A DNA stretch of 40,495 nt. It comes from Clostridiales bacterium (GTDB lineage Bacteria; Bacillota; Clostridia; Saccharofermentanales; Saccharofermentanaceae). The position numbers and the translations under genes are program-made. The stretch covers positions 1 through 40,495 of the forward strand of contig JAFZWN010000146.1 of the NCBI GenBank assembly GCA_017617295.1, written 5' to 3'. The notes beneath the pieces were generated by a model. That model saw only the letters and a list, made by a program, of their open reading frames with translations, had not been told where the DNA came from and did no database searches. Positions 26,061 through 33,954 of this stretch are shown here, piece by piece (positions within the stretch are counted from its first letter, which is position 1; each line of letters opens with the position of its first letter).

Positions 26061-27890
26061 ATGGCTAAGCGAGTATTTCTTGTGGTTTTGGACAGTTTCG
26101 GAATAGGAGAGGCCTCCGATGCCGCATCTTTCGGCGATCTCGGAAGCAATACCCTGGCGGCCGTGTGTTCCGATTCGGACAGATCTTTTCCGAATCTGGC
26201 CAAGATGGGACTTTGGTATATCGACGGTCATAAAGACCCGAGGATCACAAACTGGATGAACGCTCAGAAGGATATGCCGGATCCGATAGGAAGCTACGGA
26301 AGGATGATCGAGCTTTCTTCCGGCAAGGATTCGACCATCGGGCACTGGGAGATGGCGGGAGTGTATTCCCTTAAGCCGCAGCCCACATATCCCGACGGAT
26401 TTCCGGACGAGATACTTGAGAAGCTCCGTAAAGTGTCAGGCAGGGAGATCCTGTGCAACAAGCCATACAGCGGCACGCAGGTAATCGCCGATTACGGCGA
26501 GGAACATATGAAGAGCGGAGCGCTTATCGTATACACTTCCGCCGACAGCGTTCTTCAGATAGCGGCTCATGAAGACATCGTCCCTCTGAAGGAACTCTAT
26601 GATATCTGTTCCAAGGTGCGGGCCTTCATGACCGGAGATCATGCCGTGGGAAGAGTCATAGCCCGTCCTTTTACCGGAACTCCCGGCAACTTCACAAGAA
26701 CTCCCAACCGCCACGATTACGCCATTACCGCGCCCGGCACGGCACTTCCGGACATACTGAAAGCAAGTGGATACGATGTGATATCGATCGGAAAGATCAA
26801 TGATCTCTTCGCAGGAAGAGGCATCACGGAATCGAATCCCACATCAGGCAACACCGAAGGGATAGAGGAACTCCTGAAGGCTCAGGACAGGGATTTTAAA
26901 GGACTGTGTTTTGTCAATCTCGTTGATTTTGACATGAAATACGGTCACAGGAACGATATCCCCGGATATGCTTCGGCAATGCACGAATTCGATGACGCCC
27001 TGGGCAGGTTCATTCCGCTCATGAGACCGGAGGACCTCCTGATTATAACAGCCGATCACGGATGCGATCCTTCAACGGAGTCTACGGATCATTCGAGGGA
27101 GAATGTTCCTGTCCTTATATACGGAGACGGCTACAGAACAGGACATAACCTCGGTACGCTCATGGGCTTCGGAAACATAAGCGGGATAGTCCTCAATGCT
27201 CTTGCACCTCAGGAAAGCAGAAACTTCCTCCCTCCTGCCGGAAGCAACATCCCGGATCCCGATAACATAATGAGCTATGTCGATATGACCAATCTCAAAG
27301 TCACGGCTACCGAGGACGATATAAGGGAACTGGTCCGGTCAGCCATATCCAAGGGAGCTGCCTCCGTCTGCGTTCCTCCGTGTTTTGTCAGGGCAGCCGC
27401 TTCCGAAGCTGCATCTAGACTTCCCGTATGTACCGTCATAGGATTCCCCAACGGATATTCCACGACTGCGGCCAAAGTGTTCGAAGCCTCTGAAGCATGC
27501 GATAACGGCGCATCGGAGATAGATATGGTCATCAACATCAACCTGGTCAAATCCGTGCAGCTCGATAAGGTCGCAGACGAGATCGGACTGATCGCCGAGG
27601 CTGTCCACAGTAAAGGAGCGATACTCAAGGTAATAATCGAGACATGCTGCCTTACCCGGGCCGAGAAACTGGCTCTGTGCCATATCGTTACCGTACAGGG
27701 AGCAGACTTCATAAAGACCAGCACCGGATTTGGTTCTGCGGGCGCGACGGTCGAAGATGTCGAGTTCATGAGAAAGACCTGCGGCAGCTCGGTAAGGGTC
27801 AAGGCCGCAGGCGGTATCCGCACCCGGGAAGCAGCCAGGGCAATGATCGATGCAGGTGCATCCCGCATAGGAGCCTCGGGCTTGAACTGA
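26061..27890 (+). CDS. Phosphopentomutase-deoxyribose-phosphate aldolase fusion (DeoB-DeoC)
   Basis: One frame of 609 residues joins two consecutive enzymes of deoxynucleoside catabolism. Residues 1-~395 are phosphopentomutase: DSFGIGEASD metal site, KDSTIGHWE (residues 89-97), NKPYSGT, TSADSVLQIAAHE, and TADHGCDPST/DHSRENVP. It moves phosphate from C1 to C5 of (deoxy)ribose. Residues ~404-609 are class I deoxyribose-phosphate aldolase: Schiff-base Lys552 in DFIKTSTG, Lys581 in VKAAGGIR and the IDMVINI strand; it gives acetaldehyde and glyceraldehyde 3-phosphate. The join (PDPDNIMSYVDMTNLK) has no stop and no internal ribosome binding site. The phosphate-carrying Thr of phosphopentomutases (T85 in B. 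cereus) is Ser91 here. No other deo genes are near. Confidence 0.93.
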   Translation: MAKRVFLVVLDSFGIGEASDAASFGDLGSNTLAAVCSDSDRSFPNLAKMGLWYIDGHKDPRITNWMNAQKDMPDPIGSYGRMIELSSGKDSTIGHWEMAGVYSLKPQPTYPDGFPDEILEKLRKVSGREILCNKPYSGTQVIADYGEEHMKSGALIVYTSADSVLQIAAHEDIVPLKELYDICSKVRAFMTGDHAVGRVIARPFTGTPGNFTRTPNRHDYAITAPGTALPDILKASGYDVISIGKINDLFAGRGITESNPTSGNTEGIEELLKAQDRDFKGLCFVNLVDFDMKYGHRNDIPGYASAMHEFDDALGRFIPLMRPEDLLIITADHGCDPSTESTDHSRENVPVLIYGDGYRTGHNLGTLMGFGNISGIVLNALAPQESRNFLPPAGSNIPDPDNIMSYVDMTNLKVTATEDDIRELVRSAISKGAASVCVPPCFVRAAASEAASRLPVCTVIGFPNGYSTTAAKVFEASEACDNGASEIDMVININLVKSVQLDKVADEIGLIAEAVHSKGAILKVIIETCCLTRAEKLALCHIVTVQGADFIKTSTGFGSAGATVEDVEFMRKTCGSSVRVKAAGGIRTREAARAMIDAGASRIGASGLN

Positions 27891-27952
27891 AAATCTTTGT
27901 TCTTTTAATCCCGATAACGCAAAAAGTGTACTTTTAATGTCACTTGTCCCGT

Positions 27953-27961
27953 GATATAATC
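27953..27961 (+). promoter_or_regulatory. Extended -10 promoter for the small membrane protein
   Basis: TGATATAAT (TGnTATAAT) lies 50 bases before the ATG at 28012. A small dyad, AAAAGT-GT-ACTTTT (27923-27936), overlaps the -35 position. Confidence 0.5.
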
Positions 27962-28011
27962 CTCTCATAAGCAAACATTTGAACGCACGCTATAAAGAGG
28001 AGGATATTAAA

Positions 28012-28260
28012 ATGACACTTTTCGATATTTCGGTCCTTATTTTCTTTTTGCTAATTGGCATCAAGGCGATCCACGATACGATGCTTTTCTGGGCAGAAGC
28101 CGACAATACGGTTGCCGTCAGACGCCAGGTAATATCCGCCCCGGTCCATCGTCCGGCCCCTGCGCGCCCCGCGCCGTCCTTCGTGCGTCCGGCAGCAGCG
28201 GAGAGAGCCGTGGCAACATCCATCCGCTCCGTTTCTGTCAGAAACAGATCTGTTGCCTGA
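28012..28260 (+). CDS. Small basic single-pass membrane protein (unknown)
   Basis: I do not recognise this 82-residue protein. The ATG at 28012 is chosen because GAGGAGG lies 9 bases before it; the frame opens at 27979 without a binding site. Residues ~5-27 form one membrane helix (ISVLIFFLLIGIKAIHDTMLFW). The rest is rich in Arg, Ala, Pro and Val and has almost no acidic residues after residue 32; it ends SVSVRNRSVA. By the positive-inside rule the tail should face the cytoplasm. The gene has its own extended -10 and a two-way terminator, which argues it is real. It could bind nucleic acid or acidic protein at the membrane; that is a guess. Confidence 0.65.
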   Translation: MTLFDISVLIFFLLIGIKAIHDTMLFWAEADNTVAVRRQVISAPVHRPAPARPAPSFVRPAAAERAVATSIRSVSVRNRSVA

Positions 28261-28368
28261 CCTGTTCCAATCGTATGTTGCTCAACTCCCGTACGGTTTC
28301 CTTAATGAAGCATATCCACAAGACCCACCACACAATACTTCAGCAGATACTCCGGGGAGAAGCAATAT

Positions 28369-28418
28369 AAAAAGGGGTATCTCAAAAATGATCGATCTCA
28401 TTTTTGAGAACCCCTTTT
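28369..28418. terminator. Long two-way terminator hairpin between the small membrane protein and the GGDEF gene
   Basis: CTCAAAAATGA (28381-28391) pairs with TCATTTTTGAG (28398-28408), and the outer AAAAGGGG pairs with CCCCTTTT. A T-tract exists on either strand, so it can end transcription from both sides. Confidence 0.8.
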
Positions 28419-28439
28419 ACGTCTGATAAATATACTAGA

Positions 28440-29381
28440 TCAGAAAGAAACCTGATTCTTGCCGTTTCTTTTTGATTTATAGAGTTTACGATCCGCAAGG
28501 GAGATCAGTTCCGAGATATCGACTCCCTTCTCATAGGCAGCGACACCGAGAGAAACGGTGACGCTCTCCGTCCTGTCCTCACTGATCCCGACAGGGGTTC
28601 CTGCCACGCGGTCTCCGATCTTCTTTGCCACACTGAGGGCATGGAGCTTGTCGCAGTCGGGGAGTATTACCATAAACTCGTCACCGCCGATCCTGAAACA
28701 GATATCTGTCTTCCTGACAGAGAAGAGCATGGAGGATGCAACGTGCCGTAATACCTCATCACCGCACGGCTGACCGTGCTGGTCGTTGATATACTTCATG
28801 TCATCGACATCTATCGCGATAATGGCAAATGTGGAATCCTCGGACCTGCGGTCGTAAAGTCCGATAGTCCTGTCAAGCATCTCATAGAAATATCTTCTGT
28901 TATAAAGTCCGGTAAGATCGTCGACTCGGGCAAGTCTCTGGACCTTACGGTAGGATTTCTCGAGTTCGAGCTCCATGAGCTTCTGTGCGGTTATATTCTT
29001 ACTGATGCCCCACGTTCCGAGCAGCTTGCCGTCCCCGTCATACCACGGATATTTGGATGCCAGATAATACTCCGTAGGCAGTCCTTCTCTGATAAGCTCT
29101 TCGGGAATATTAAGTATCGGAGTACCCGTCCTCATTATCTCGACTTCTATCTCGCGGGCTTTCTGTGCAAATTCTCCGGGGAAATAATCAAAGTCCGTCT
29201 TCCCTACCATCTCTTCGGGATCAGGAGCTCCGCACTGTTTGGCATGGTCCATGCTGTTCCACAGGAATCTCGACTCGGTATCCTTAAAGTAGACCGTGTC
29301 AGAAGAATGCTGCCTTATCGTCTCAAGAACAAGTCTGTCCAGATCCGAACGGTTGCCGGAGCCTATAGCGGGATCACTCAT
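28440..29381 (-). CDS. PAS-GGDEF diguanylate cyclase
   Basis: This 313-residue cytoplasmic protein should make cyclic di-GMP. Residues ~15-135 form a PAS domain (VYFKDTESRFLWNS, GTWGISKNITAQK at its end), then a short helix, then a GGDEF domain (~150-313). The active site reads RIGGDEF near residue 230, the metal Asp is in IDVDDMKYIND, and an RxxD inhibitory site (RKTD) lies exactly five residues before GGDEF. All needed residues are present, so it is probably active and feedback-inhibited. GGAGG lies 6 bases before the ATG. It starts 60 bases after the histidine kinase gene ends, on the same strand, and may be the last gene of the two-component/ABC run. The PAS ligand is unknown. Confidence 0.93.
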   Translation of the reverse strand: MSDPAIGSGNRSDLDRLVLETIRQHSSDTVYFKDTESRFLWNSMDHAKQCGAPDPEEMVGKTDFDYFPGEFAQKAREIEVEIMRTGTPILNIPEELIREGLPTEYYLASKYPWYDGDGKLLGTWGISKNITAQKLMELELEKSYRKVQRLARVDDLTGLYNRRYFYEMLDRTIGLYDRRSEDSTFAIIAIDVDDMKYINDQHGQPCGDEVLRHVASSMLFSVRKTDICFRIGGDEFMVILPDCDKLHALSVAKKIGDRVAGTPVGISEDRTESVTVSLGVAAYEKGVDISELISLADRKLYKSKRNGKNQVSF

Positions 29382-29441
29382 GCCAAACCTCCATTGTAGC
29401 CATTATCTTAAATAATAACCCTAAGCATGATAAATGGCAAA

Positions 29442-30362
29442 TCAGAGGCGGTTCAGCCTTATCGTGATGGAGAACACCTTGTCATTGAGTTCCGCCCTGA
29501 CACTTCCTTTCATGGAATCGACCAGTTTCTTAACAACGGACAGGCCGATACCGCTCGAAGGAACATGTCTTGATGTGTCGGCTTTATAGAACCTGTCAAA
29601 GACCCTGTCGGGATCCGGAACGTCATCTTCCCTGATGTCATTCGAGATGCTCAATTCAACATATGATTTTCCGTCTTCTTCGACCGGCTCCAGCAAAGCC
29701 TTAACATTTCCTCCACCATGGACAAGGCAGTTCTTGATAAGGTTCTGCACTATCCTCCGCAGGGACTGTGAATTACCCAGAGCACAGAGATTCGGTTTGA
29801 TATCGACTTCAGGAGCAAGTCCCGCTTTTTCAAAATCATCGTAGTATGAAAGAAGAGTATTCAGATAGATCTCCGATACATCTATCTTCTCGACTTCCAC
29901 TTTATAGTCGATATTGGAGACCTTGGTATAGAAGAACATCATCTCAAGGATCTCCCCCAGAGCATCTATCCTCTCGGTTATGATCCCTCTGTATCTTTCC
30001 TGTTCAGCAGGATCGCTGCTCTCGCCCATAAGATCAAAATAGCCCTTCAGCGAGGTCAGAGGAGTCCTGATATCATGAGACATATTGGTCAGTGTGTCCT
30101 TCATCTCCTCGTCCTGCTTCTTCATCTCTTTTTCACGGGCTCTGTAATAATCGATAACCTCGTTTATATCAAGGGCGAGCTTCTTTATCCCCCTTGATTT
30201 TCCGTAGAAAGTAACTCTCTTGTTGGTCTCGTTATGAGCGATGAAGTTGACCTGTTTTCTGATACTCCTTATCTGCGAATACATATTGAAGATTATAAGG
30301 ATGAGTCCAACTAAGATAACGACCAGGACGATCAGTATGATCTCCATTGCCAGATTGTTCAT
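29442..30362 (-). CDS. Sensor histidine kinase of the peptide-resistance module
   Basis: This 306-residue kinase has one N-terminal membrane helix (~6-28) and almost no extracellular part, then a HAMP-like or linker helix, the phosphoacceptor block MSHDIRTPLTSL with His96, and an ATPase domain with NLIKNCLVHG (N box) and SSGIGLSVV (G2). The start at 30362 is preferred because its ATG overlaps the permease stop as ATGA; a GTG at 30374 would sit directly on the AGGAGG. The small sensor resembles kinases of lantibiotic/bacitracin systems, which sense through their partner transporter or the membrane. Its partner is the response regulator at 33128-33832 at the other end of the run. Confidence 0.92.
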   Translation of the reverse strand: MNNLAMEIILIVLVVILVGLILIIFNMYSQIRSIRKQVNFIAHNETNKRVTFYGKSRGIKKLALDINEVIDYYRAREKEMKKQDEEMKDTLTNMSHDIRTPLTSLKGYFDLMGESSDPAEQERYRGIITERIDALGEILEMMFFYTKVSNIDYKVEVEKIDVSEIYLNTLLSYYDDFEKAGLAPEVDIKPNLCALGNSQSLRRIVQNLIKNCLVHGGGNVKALLEPVEEDGKSYVELSISNDIREDDVPDPDRVFDRFYKADTSRHVPSSGIGLSVVKKLVDSMKGSVRAELNDKVFSITIRLNRL

Positions 30363-31165
30363 ATGTTTTCGCACCTCCTGGAAAACAGGACAGCCAATGT
30401 TCCGAACAGGACCGTCTGGACCACAGCCAGAACAAATGCTGCCGCTGCCCCGAAGAAACTGCCGTCCCCTAACATCGCGTCCGAAATATATGTCGTAGGA
30501 TAAAGTATTGCAGCAACCACTTCAGTATAGTCAGTCCTGATTATGTCCCTCATGGTATAAACGACCCAGCGTATCAGAGAGACCGCCCCGAACCAGATAA
30601 CAGGTATGGTCAGTATCGTCAGCGTCTTTCTCCTGAAGAGCTTGGCAACGGCATAGATCAGGATCGACGAATTAAAGACAGACCACGCAAATGTCAGATA
30701 CATAAGGGCGGCCGCAAAGGGGTAATCGCGCAGTATCGAAGCGGAATCATAATTTGATGCGAACACCGTTGCTATCAAGGGCAGGATCGAGAGACAGAGA
30801 GCCTGGATAAGAAGACCCGTCATATCGGCTATGCATATCTTCGAGCGGCTCCTTACATTGCCTCTTATGTTTATGAACTCCCTGTATTTATAGTAATCAC
30901 AGGTGGAAAAAACGGTATTGATCATACAGAAAAGACTTACCAGGGATGTATTCAGCGTATACATTATTACCTGCATGCCATAAGGATTATCTCCCAGAGG
31001 CTCTGCCTCGACGATAAAATCCCGCTTCTCCAATGCTCCATATATGGTCATGGGATAAACAAGGTTCACATAGACGAACAGTACCGCAAGGAAAAGGAGA
31101 CCGATCAGAAAGAATCTGCTCCTCGTTATCCTTATCAATTCTATATGTACAAGATCCGCGAACAT
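30359..31165 (-). CDS. ABC transporter permease (LanG/CprC-like)
   Basis: This 268-residue membrane protein has about six helices and the ABC-2 type layout (start MFADLVHIELIRITRSRFF, then a large extracytoplasmic loop, then five helices). It lies between the second permease (3-base gap) and the histidine kinase (4-base overlap). With the ATPase it should form an exporter that removes peptide antibiotics from the membrane. Assignment to the LanFEG/Cpr type rests on gene order and size. Confidence 0.88.
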   Translation of the reverse strand: MFADLVHIELIRITRSRFFLIGLLFLAVLFVYVNLVYPMTIYGALEKRDFIVEAEPLGDNPYGMQVIMYTLNTSLVSLFCMINTVFSTCDYYKYREFINIRGNVRSRSKICIADMTGLLIQALCLSILPLIATVFASNYDSASILRDYPFAAALMYLTFAWSVFNSSILIYAVAKLFRRKTLTILTIPVIWFGAVSLIRWVVYTMRDIIRTDYTEVVAAILYPTTYISDAMLGDGSFFGAAAAFVLAVVQTVLFGTLAVLFSRRCENI

Positions 31166-31168
31166 CCG

Positions 31169-32101
31169 TCAGCCGATATCCCTCTTTTTGGAGACAGCCA
31201 GAGCCGTAATATACGATACTGCAAAATAGACTGCGCCGACTATGATCGAACGTAACACCGTCTCTCCCTCACAAACGGGAGAAAGGATCGACAGATTCTG
31301 AGACGGGATATAGTTCTCGATACGGAAACTCGTATGGAATGCCCTGTTGATGATATAGTTGCCAAGAGACAGAGCGATGGTAAGAGCTCCTGACGCGAGG
31401 ATAACACCGACCGTGATCGTGGCAGCCTTGCTCCTGCAAACATAACAGAAGGAACAGAGCAGTACGCCGAACGCCAGTGTCAGGAAATAAGTAAGGAAGA
31501 AATATGCGACAGCTGCTCCGTCGATATTCCACCACAGACGGTCTCCCATCAGAAGGAGCGTCAGTGCCGAAAAGAGAAAGCGGAGTATATGAAGGATCAT
31601 CACATATGTTCCGAATACTATGATCCTGGCCCCGAAAAGCGTCCATCTGTGCTTGGCGGTTATGATAAGGTTCTTGTCAAGTCCCGTGGCGAAGATATCA
31701 CCGAAAAAGATACCCGCGAAGATGGCTACATATATAAGCTGATCGAGCGATTCCATATTCTGATGGAAGATCTCGACAACATCATCATAATAGCAGATTC
31801 CGATACCCCAGAATGACGACATCGAGACAGTACTCTCGCCTTCTTCCGCGGCATCCCTGCCCATATCCATTCCGGTATTGAATCCGACCTCAAAGCTTCT
31901 CTGGAAGCCTTCGATGGAATTACCCATCTCGCCAAGCTCCTCGATATCCTGTTCGGTATATCCCAGGGCACTCAGGACATCCATCCTCATGACGACCATA
32001 CCGACGATAAAGGTCATGCAGAGAAGAAATACGGGAAGGATATATACGGACTTGAGCCTGGTGGCTCTGTATGTCTCAGCTTTAATAAGATTCCAAAGCA
32101 T
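31169..32101 (-). CDS. ABC transporter permease (LanE/CprB-like)
   Basis: This 310-residue protein has about six membrane helices. After the first helix there is a ~100-residue, Met/Glu-rich extracytoplasmic loop (MGNSIEGFQRSFEVGFNTG and on), which may be where substrate or partner binds. AGGAGGGAGG precedes the ATG. It starts 17 bases after the ATPase gene ends. Its partner permease follows after 3 bases. Typical of two-permease lantibiotic immunity exporters. Confidence 0.88.
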   Translation of the reverse strand: MLWNLIKAETYRATRLKSVYILPVFLLCMTFIVGMVVMRMDVLSALGYTEQDIEELGEMGNSIEGFQRSFEVGFNTGMDMGRDAAEEGESTVSMSSFWGIGICYYDDVVEIFHQNMESLDQLIYVAIFAGIFFGDIFATGLDKNLIITAKHRWTLFGARIIVFGTYVMILHILRFLFSALTLLLMGDRLWWNIDGAAVAYFFLTYFLTLAFGVLLCSFCYVCRSKAATITVGVILASGALTIALSLGNYIINRAFHTSFRIENYIPSQNLSILSPVCEGETVLRSIIVGAVYFAVSYITALAVSKKRDIG

Positions 32102-32118
32102 ATCTTACCCCTCCCTCC

Positions 32119-33039
32119 TTAAGTATAATCCGTCCGGGCATTTCCCGTTATCTTCAGGAAATACTCCTCGAGTTCGGTCGCTTCGACGCTTATGGATTCA
32201 ACGGCTACCCCGGCCATTACCAGCGCGGAATTAAGAAGGGAAACATCATCCAGCCGCTCAAAGACATAGATCGTCTTCGAGTCGATAGTCTGATAATCGG
32301 TAAATCCGTTGGAATCAAGTATCGGAAGGACAGAGGAAGAATCGGCGGTCTTGATGACGATCTTATCCTTGCAGCGGAGCCTGAGTTCCTCGCTCGTGGA
32401 CTCCTCAATAATGTGTCCCTTATCGATGATCGCATACTGAGTGGCGATCTTGGCAAGTTCTTCAAGTATATGGCTGGATATGAGGATCGTAATCCCGTTT
32501 TCCTTGTTGAGCCTGGAAAGGATCTCTCTCATCTCGGCGATACCCTGCGGATCGAGACCATTGATAGGTTCATCCAGCAAAAGGAAGTCGGGATCTCCGA
32601 CCAGCGCCAGCGCGATGCCCAGTCTCTGTCTCATACCTAAAGAGAACTTGCCGGCCTTTTTCTTGCCGACCTTACCGAGCCCCACGAGAGAAAGCTTCTC
32701 GGAGATATAATTCTTATCCCCTATCCCGTAAGCAAGGCACTTTATCCTCATATTGTCGTAAGCAGACAGATTGGGATGCAGGGCGGGGGCTTCGATAAGA
32801 GCACCGATCCTGGAAAAAGCCATTTCTTCCTTCCCTTCGAATCCGTCATACCGGAAAGAACCGGAAGTGGGCTCTGCCAGTCCCGCGAGTATCTTCATTA
32901 TGGTTGTCTTGCCGGCGCCGTTCTTGCCTATGAGACCGTATATAGAACCGCGCTTAATATGAATATCGACATTACTTACTGCAGGTACTTTTTTATACAC
33001 CTTGGTAAGCTTATCGGTTACAAGAAACATCTCTTCCAC
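32119..33039 (-). CDS. ABC transporter ATP-binding protein (BcrA/LanF/CprA-like)
   Basis: This 306-residue ATPase powers the exporter. Walker A is GKNGAGKT (about 38-45), the signature is FSLGMRQRLGIA, Walker B LLLDEPINGLDP, and the H-loop SSHILEE. FSLGMRQRLG and DEPINGLDP are typical of bacitracin/lantibiotic exporters. A C-terminal domain of ~85 residues follows the NBD. The start is a GTG at 33039: GGAGAG lies 6 bases before it, while the next ATG (33030) is too far. An 88-base gap separates it from the response regulator and contains two TATAAAG repeats, so it may have its own regulated promoter. Confidence 0.92.
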   Translation of the reverse strand: MEEMFLVTDKLTKVYKKVPAVSNVDIHIKRGSIYGLIGKNGAGKTTIMKILAGLAEPTSGSFRYDGFEGKEEMAFSRIGALIEAPALHPNLSAYDNMRIKCLAYGIGDKNYISEKLSLVGLGKVGKKKAGKFSLGMRQRLGIALALVGDPDFLLLDEPINGLDPQGIAEMREILSRLNKENGITILISSHILEELAKIATQYAIIDKGHIIEESTSEELRLRCKDKIVIKTADSSSVLPILDSNGFTDYQTIDSKTIYVFERLDDVSLLNSALVMAGVAVESISVEATELEEYFLKITGNARTDYT

Positions 33040-33089
33040 GTAGATCTCTCCTTATATCAGCTATATCGCCATTATGACGGGTACATGTT

Positions 33090-33095
33090 TTTATA
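33090..33095 (-). promoter_or_regulatory. Possible -10 box for the ABC exporter genes
   Basis: The minus strand reads TATAAA in GTTATAAAAAC, 51 bases before the GTG start. The -35 position is not a consensus and is covered by the repeats at 33108-33125, as expected of an activated promoter. Confidence 0.35.
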
Positions 33096-33107
33096 ACGAC
33101 AACAAAG

Positions 33108-33125
33108 TATAAAGAAAATATAAAG
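33108..33125 (-). promoter_or_regulatory. Direct repeat, candidate response-regulator operator
   Basis: TATAAAG occurs at 33108-33114 and again at 33119-33125, 11 bases apart; on the minus strand CTTTATA-N4-CTTTATA. OmpR-type dimers bind direct half-sites spaced 10-11 bases. The site begins three bases after the response-regulator stop and ahead of the possible -10 at 33095-33090. Binding is inferred. Confidence 0.4.
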
Positions 33126-33127
33126 AC

Positions 33128-33832
33128 TTACTTGACCTTGGCAAGTCTGAATCCGATGCCCCAGATGGTATCGATATACTCCTCATCGGTGATCTTCTTC
33201 ATCTTGGCCCTGATATTGCTTATATGAACGTTTATCGTCTTATCTTCGCCGATATAGCATTCATTCCACGCATATTCGAAGATCTCCTGCTTGGAGAAGA
33301 CCTTTGAAGGATAGAGCATAAAGAGCTCGAGGATCTTATATTCCTGCCTTGTGAGCTGAAGTTCCTTGCCGCACAAAGTGGCTTCGTAGTTATTCTTATC
33401 AAGGACAAGATCCTTGAACTCTATGGTGTTGTTCTCTTCGACCTTCTCCTCGTAGCCTTCGTTTACTCTTCTAAGCTGAACGTCGATCCTGGCTATAAGT
33501 TCCTTCACCTCAAACGGCTTGCTCAGGAAATCGTCGGCACCCATGGAAAGAAGATCCACTCTCGAATCGACGCCGCACTTGGCCGATACGACGATTATCG
33601 GAACCTTGGAGATCTCCCTGATGCTCTTGGTCAGTGACTCTCCGGTCATACCCGGCATCATTAGATCCAATACGACAAGATCAAACTTGTCCGTCTTGAA
33701 GTTGAGCATGCCCTCAGTCCCCGAATAAGCCTGGACAACCTCTATGCCGTGCTTTCTGACAGCCTCGTACATGAGGTTATTGATATCGGCATCATCTTCT
33801 ACGATAAGTATCCTGGGTGTTGCATTCTGCAT
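33128..33832 (-). CDS. OmpR-family response regulator
   Basis: This 234-residue regulator has a receiver domain with EDD (12-14), the phosphoacceptor Asp56 in VVLDLMMPG, and Lys near 106 in LSKPF. A winged-helix DNA-binding domain follows (RQEYKILELFMLYPSKVFSKQEIFEYAW and NVHISNIRAKM). GGAGG lies about 10 bases before the ATG. It should be phosphorylated by the kinase at 29442-30362 and control the ABC exporter genes. Order regulator-ATPase-permease-permease-kinase recalls CprABC-CprK-CprR and LanFEG systems. Confidence 0.94.
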   Translation of the reverse strand: MQNATPRILIVEDDADINNLMYEAVRKHGIEVVQAYSGTEGMLNFKTDKFDLVVLDLMMPGMTGESLTKSIREISKVPIIVVSAKCGVDSRVDLLSMGADDFLSKPFEVKELIARIDVQLRRVNEGYEEKVEENNTIEFKDLVLDKNNYEATLCGKELQLTRQEYKILELFMLYPSKVFSKQEIFEYAWNECYIGEDKTINVHISNIRAKMKKITDEEYIDTIWGIGFRLAKVK

Positions 33833-33892
33833 GATCTTATATCCTCCCCGTAATCTTCTGCACTGTCAGTTATTTTACCATAGTAAAGACAT

Positions 33893-33924
33893 AAAAGGAC
33901 CGCCTTTTGAAAAAAGACGGTCCC
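33893..33924 (-). terminator. Intrinsic terminator after uraA
   Basis: On the minus strand GGACCG and CGGTCC form the stem around a CTTTT/AAAAG inner pair, then TTTTATGTCTTT. It lies 30 bases after the uraA stop and separates it from the response regulator. Confidence 0.75.
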
Positions 33925-33954
33925 TGACATTTATCTGTTATTTGGTTCGTAAGA

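Noticed and set aside
27339..27974. Minus-strand frame of 211 residues over the DeoC half
   Set aside because: Antisense to conserved aldolase motifs, including both catalytic Lys; no independent support.
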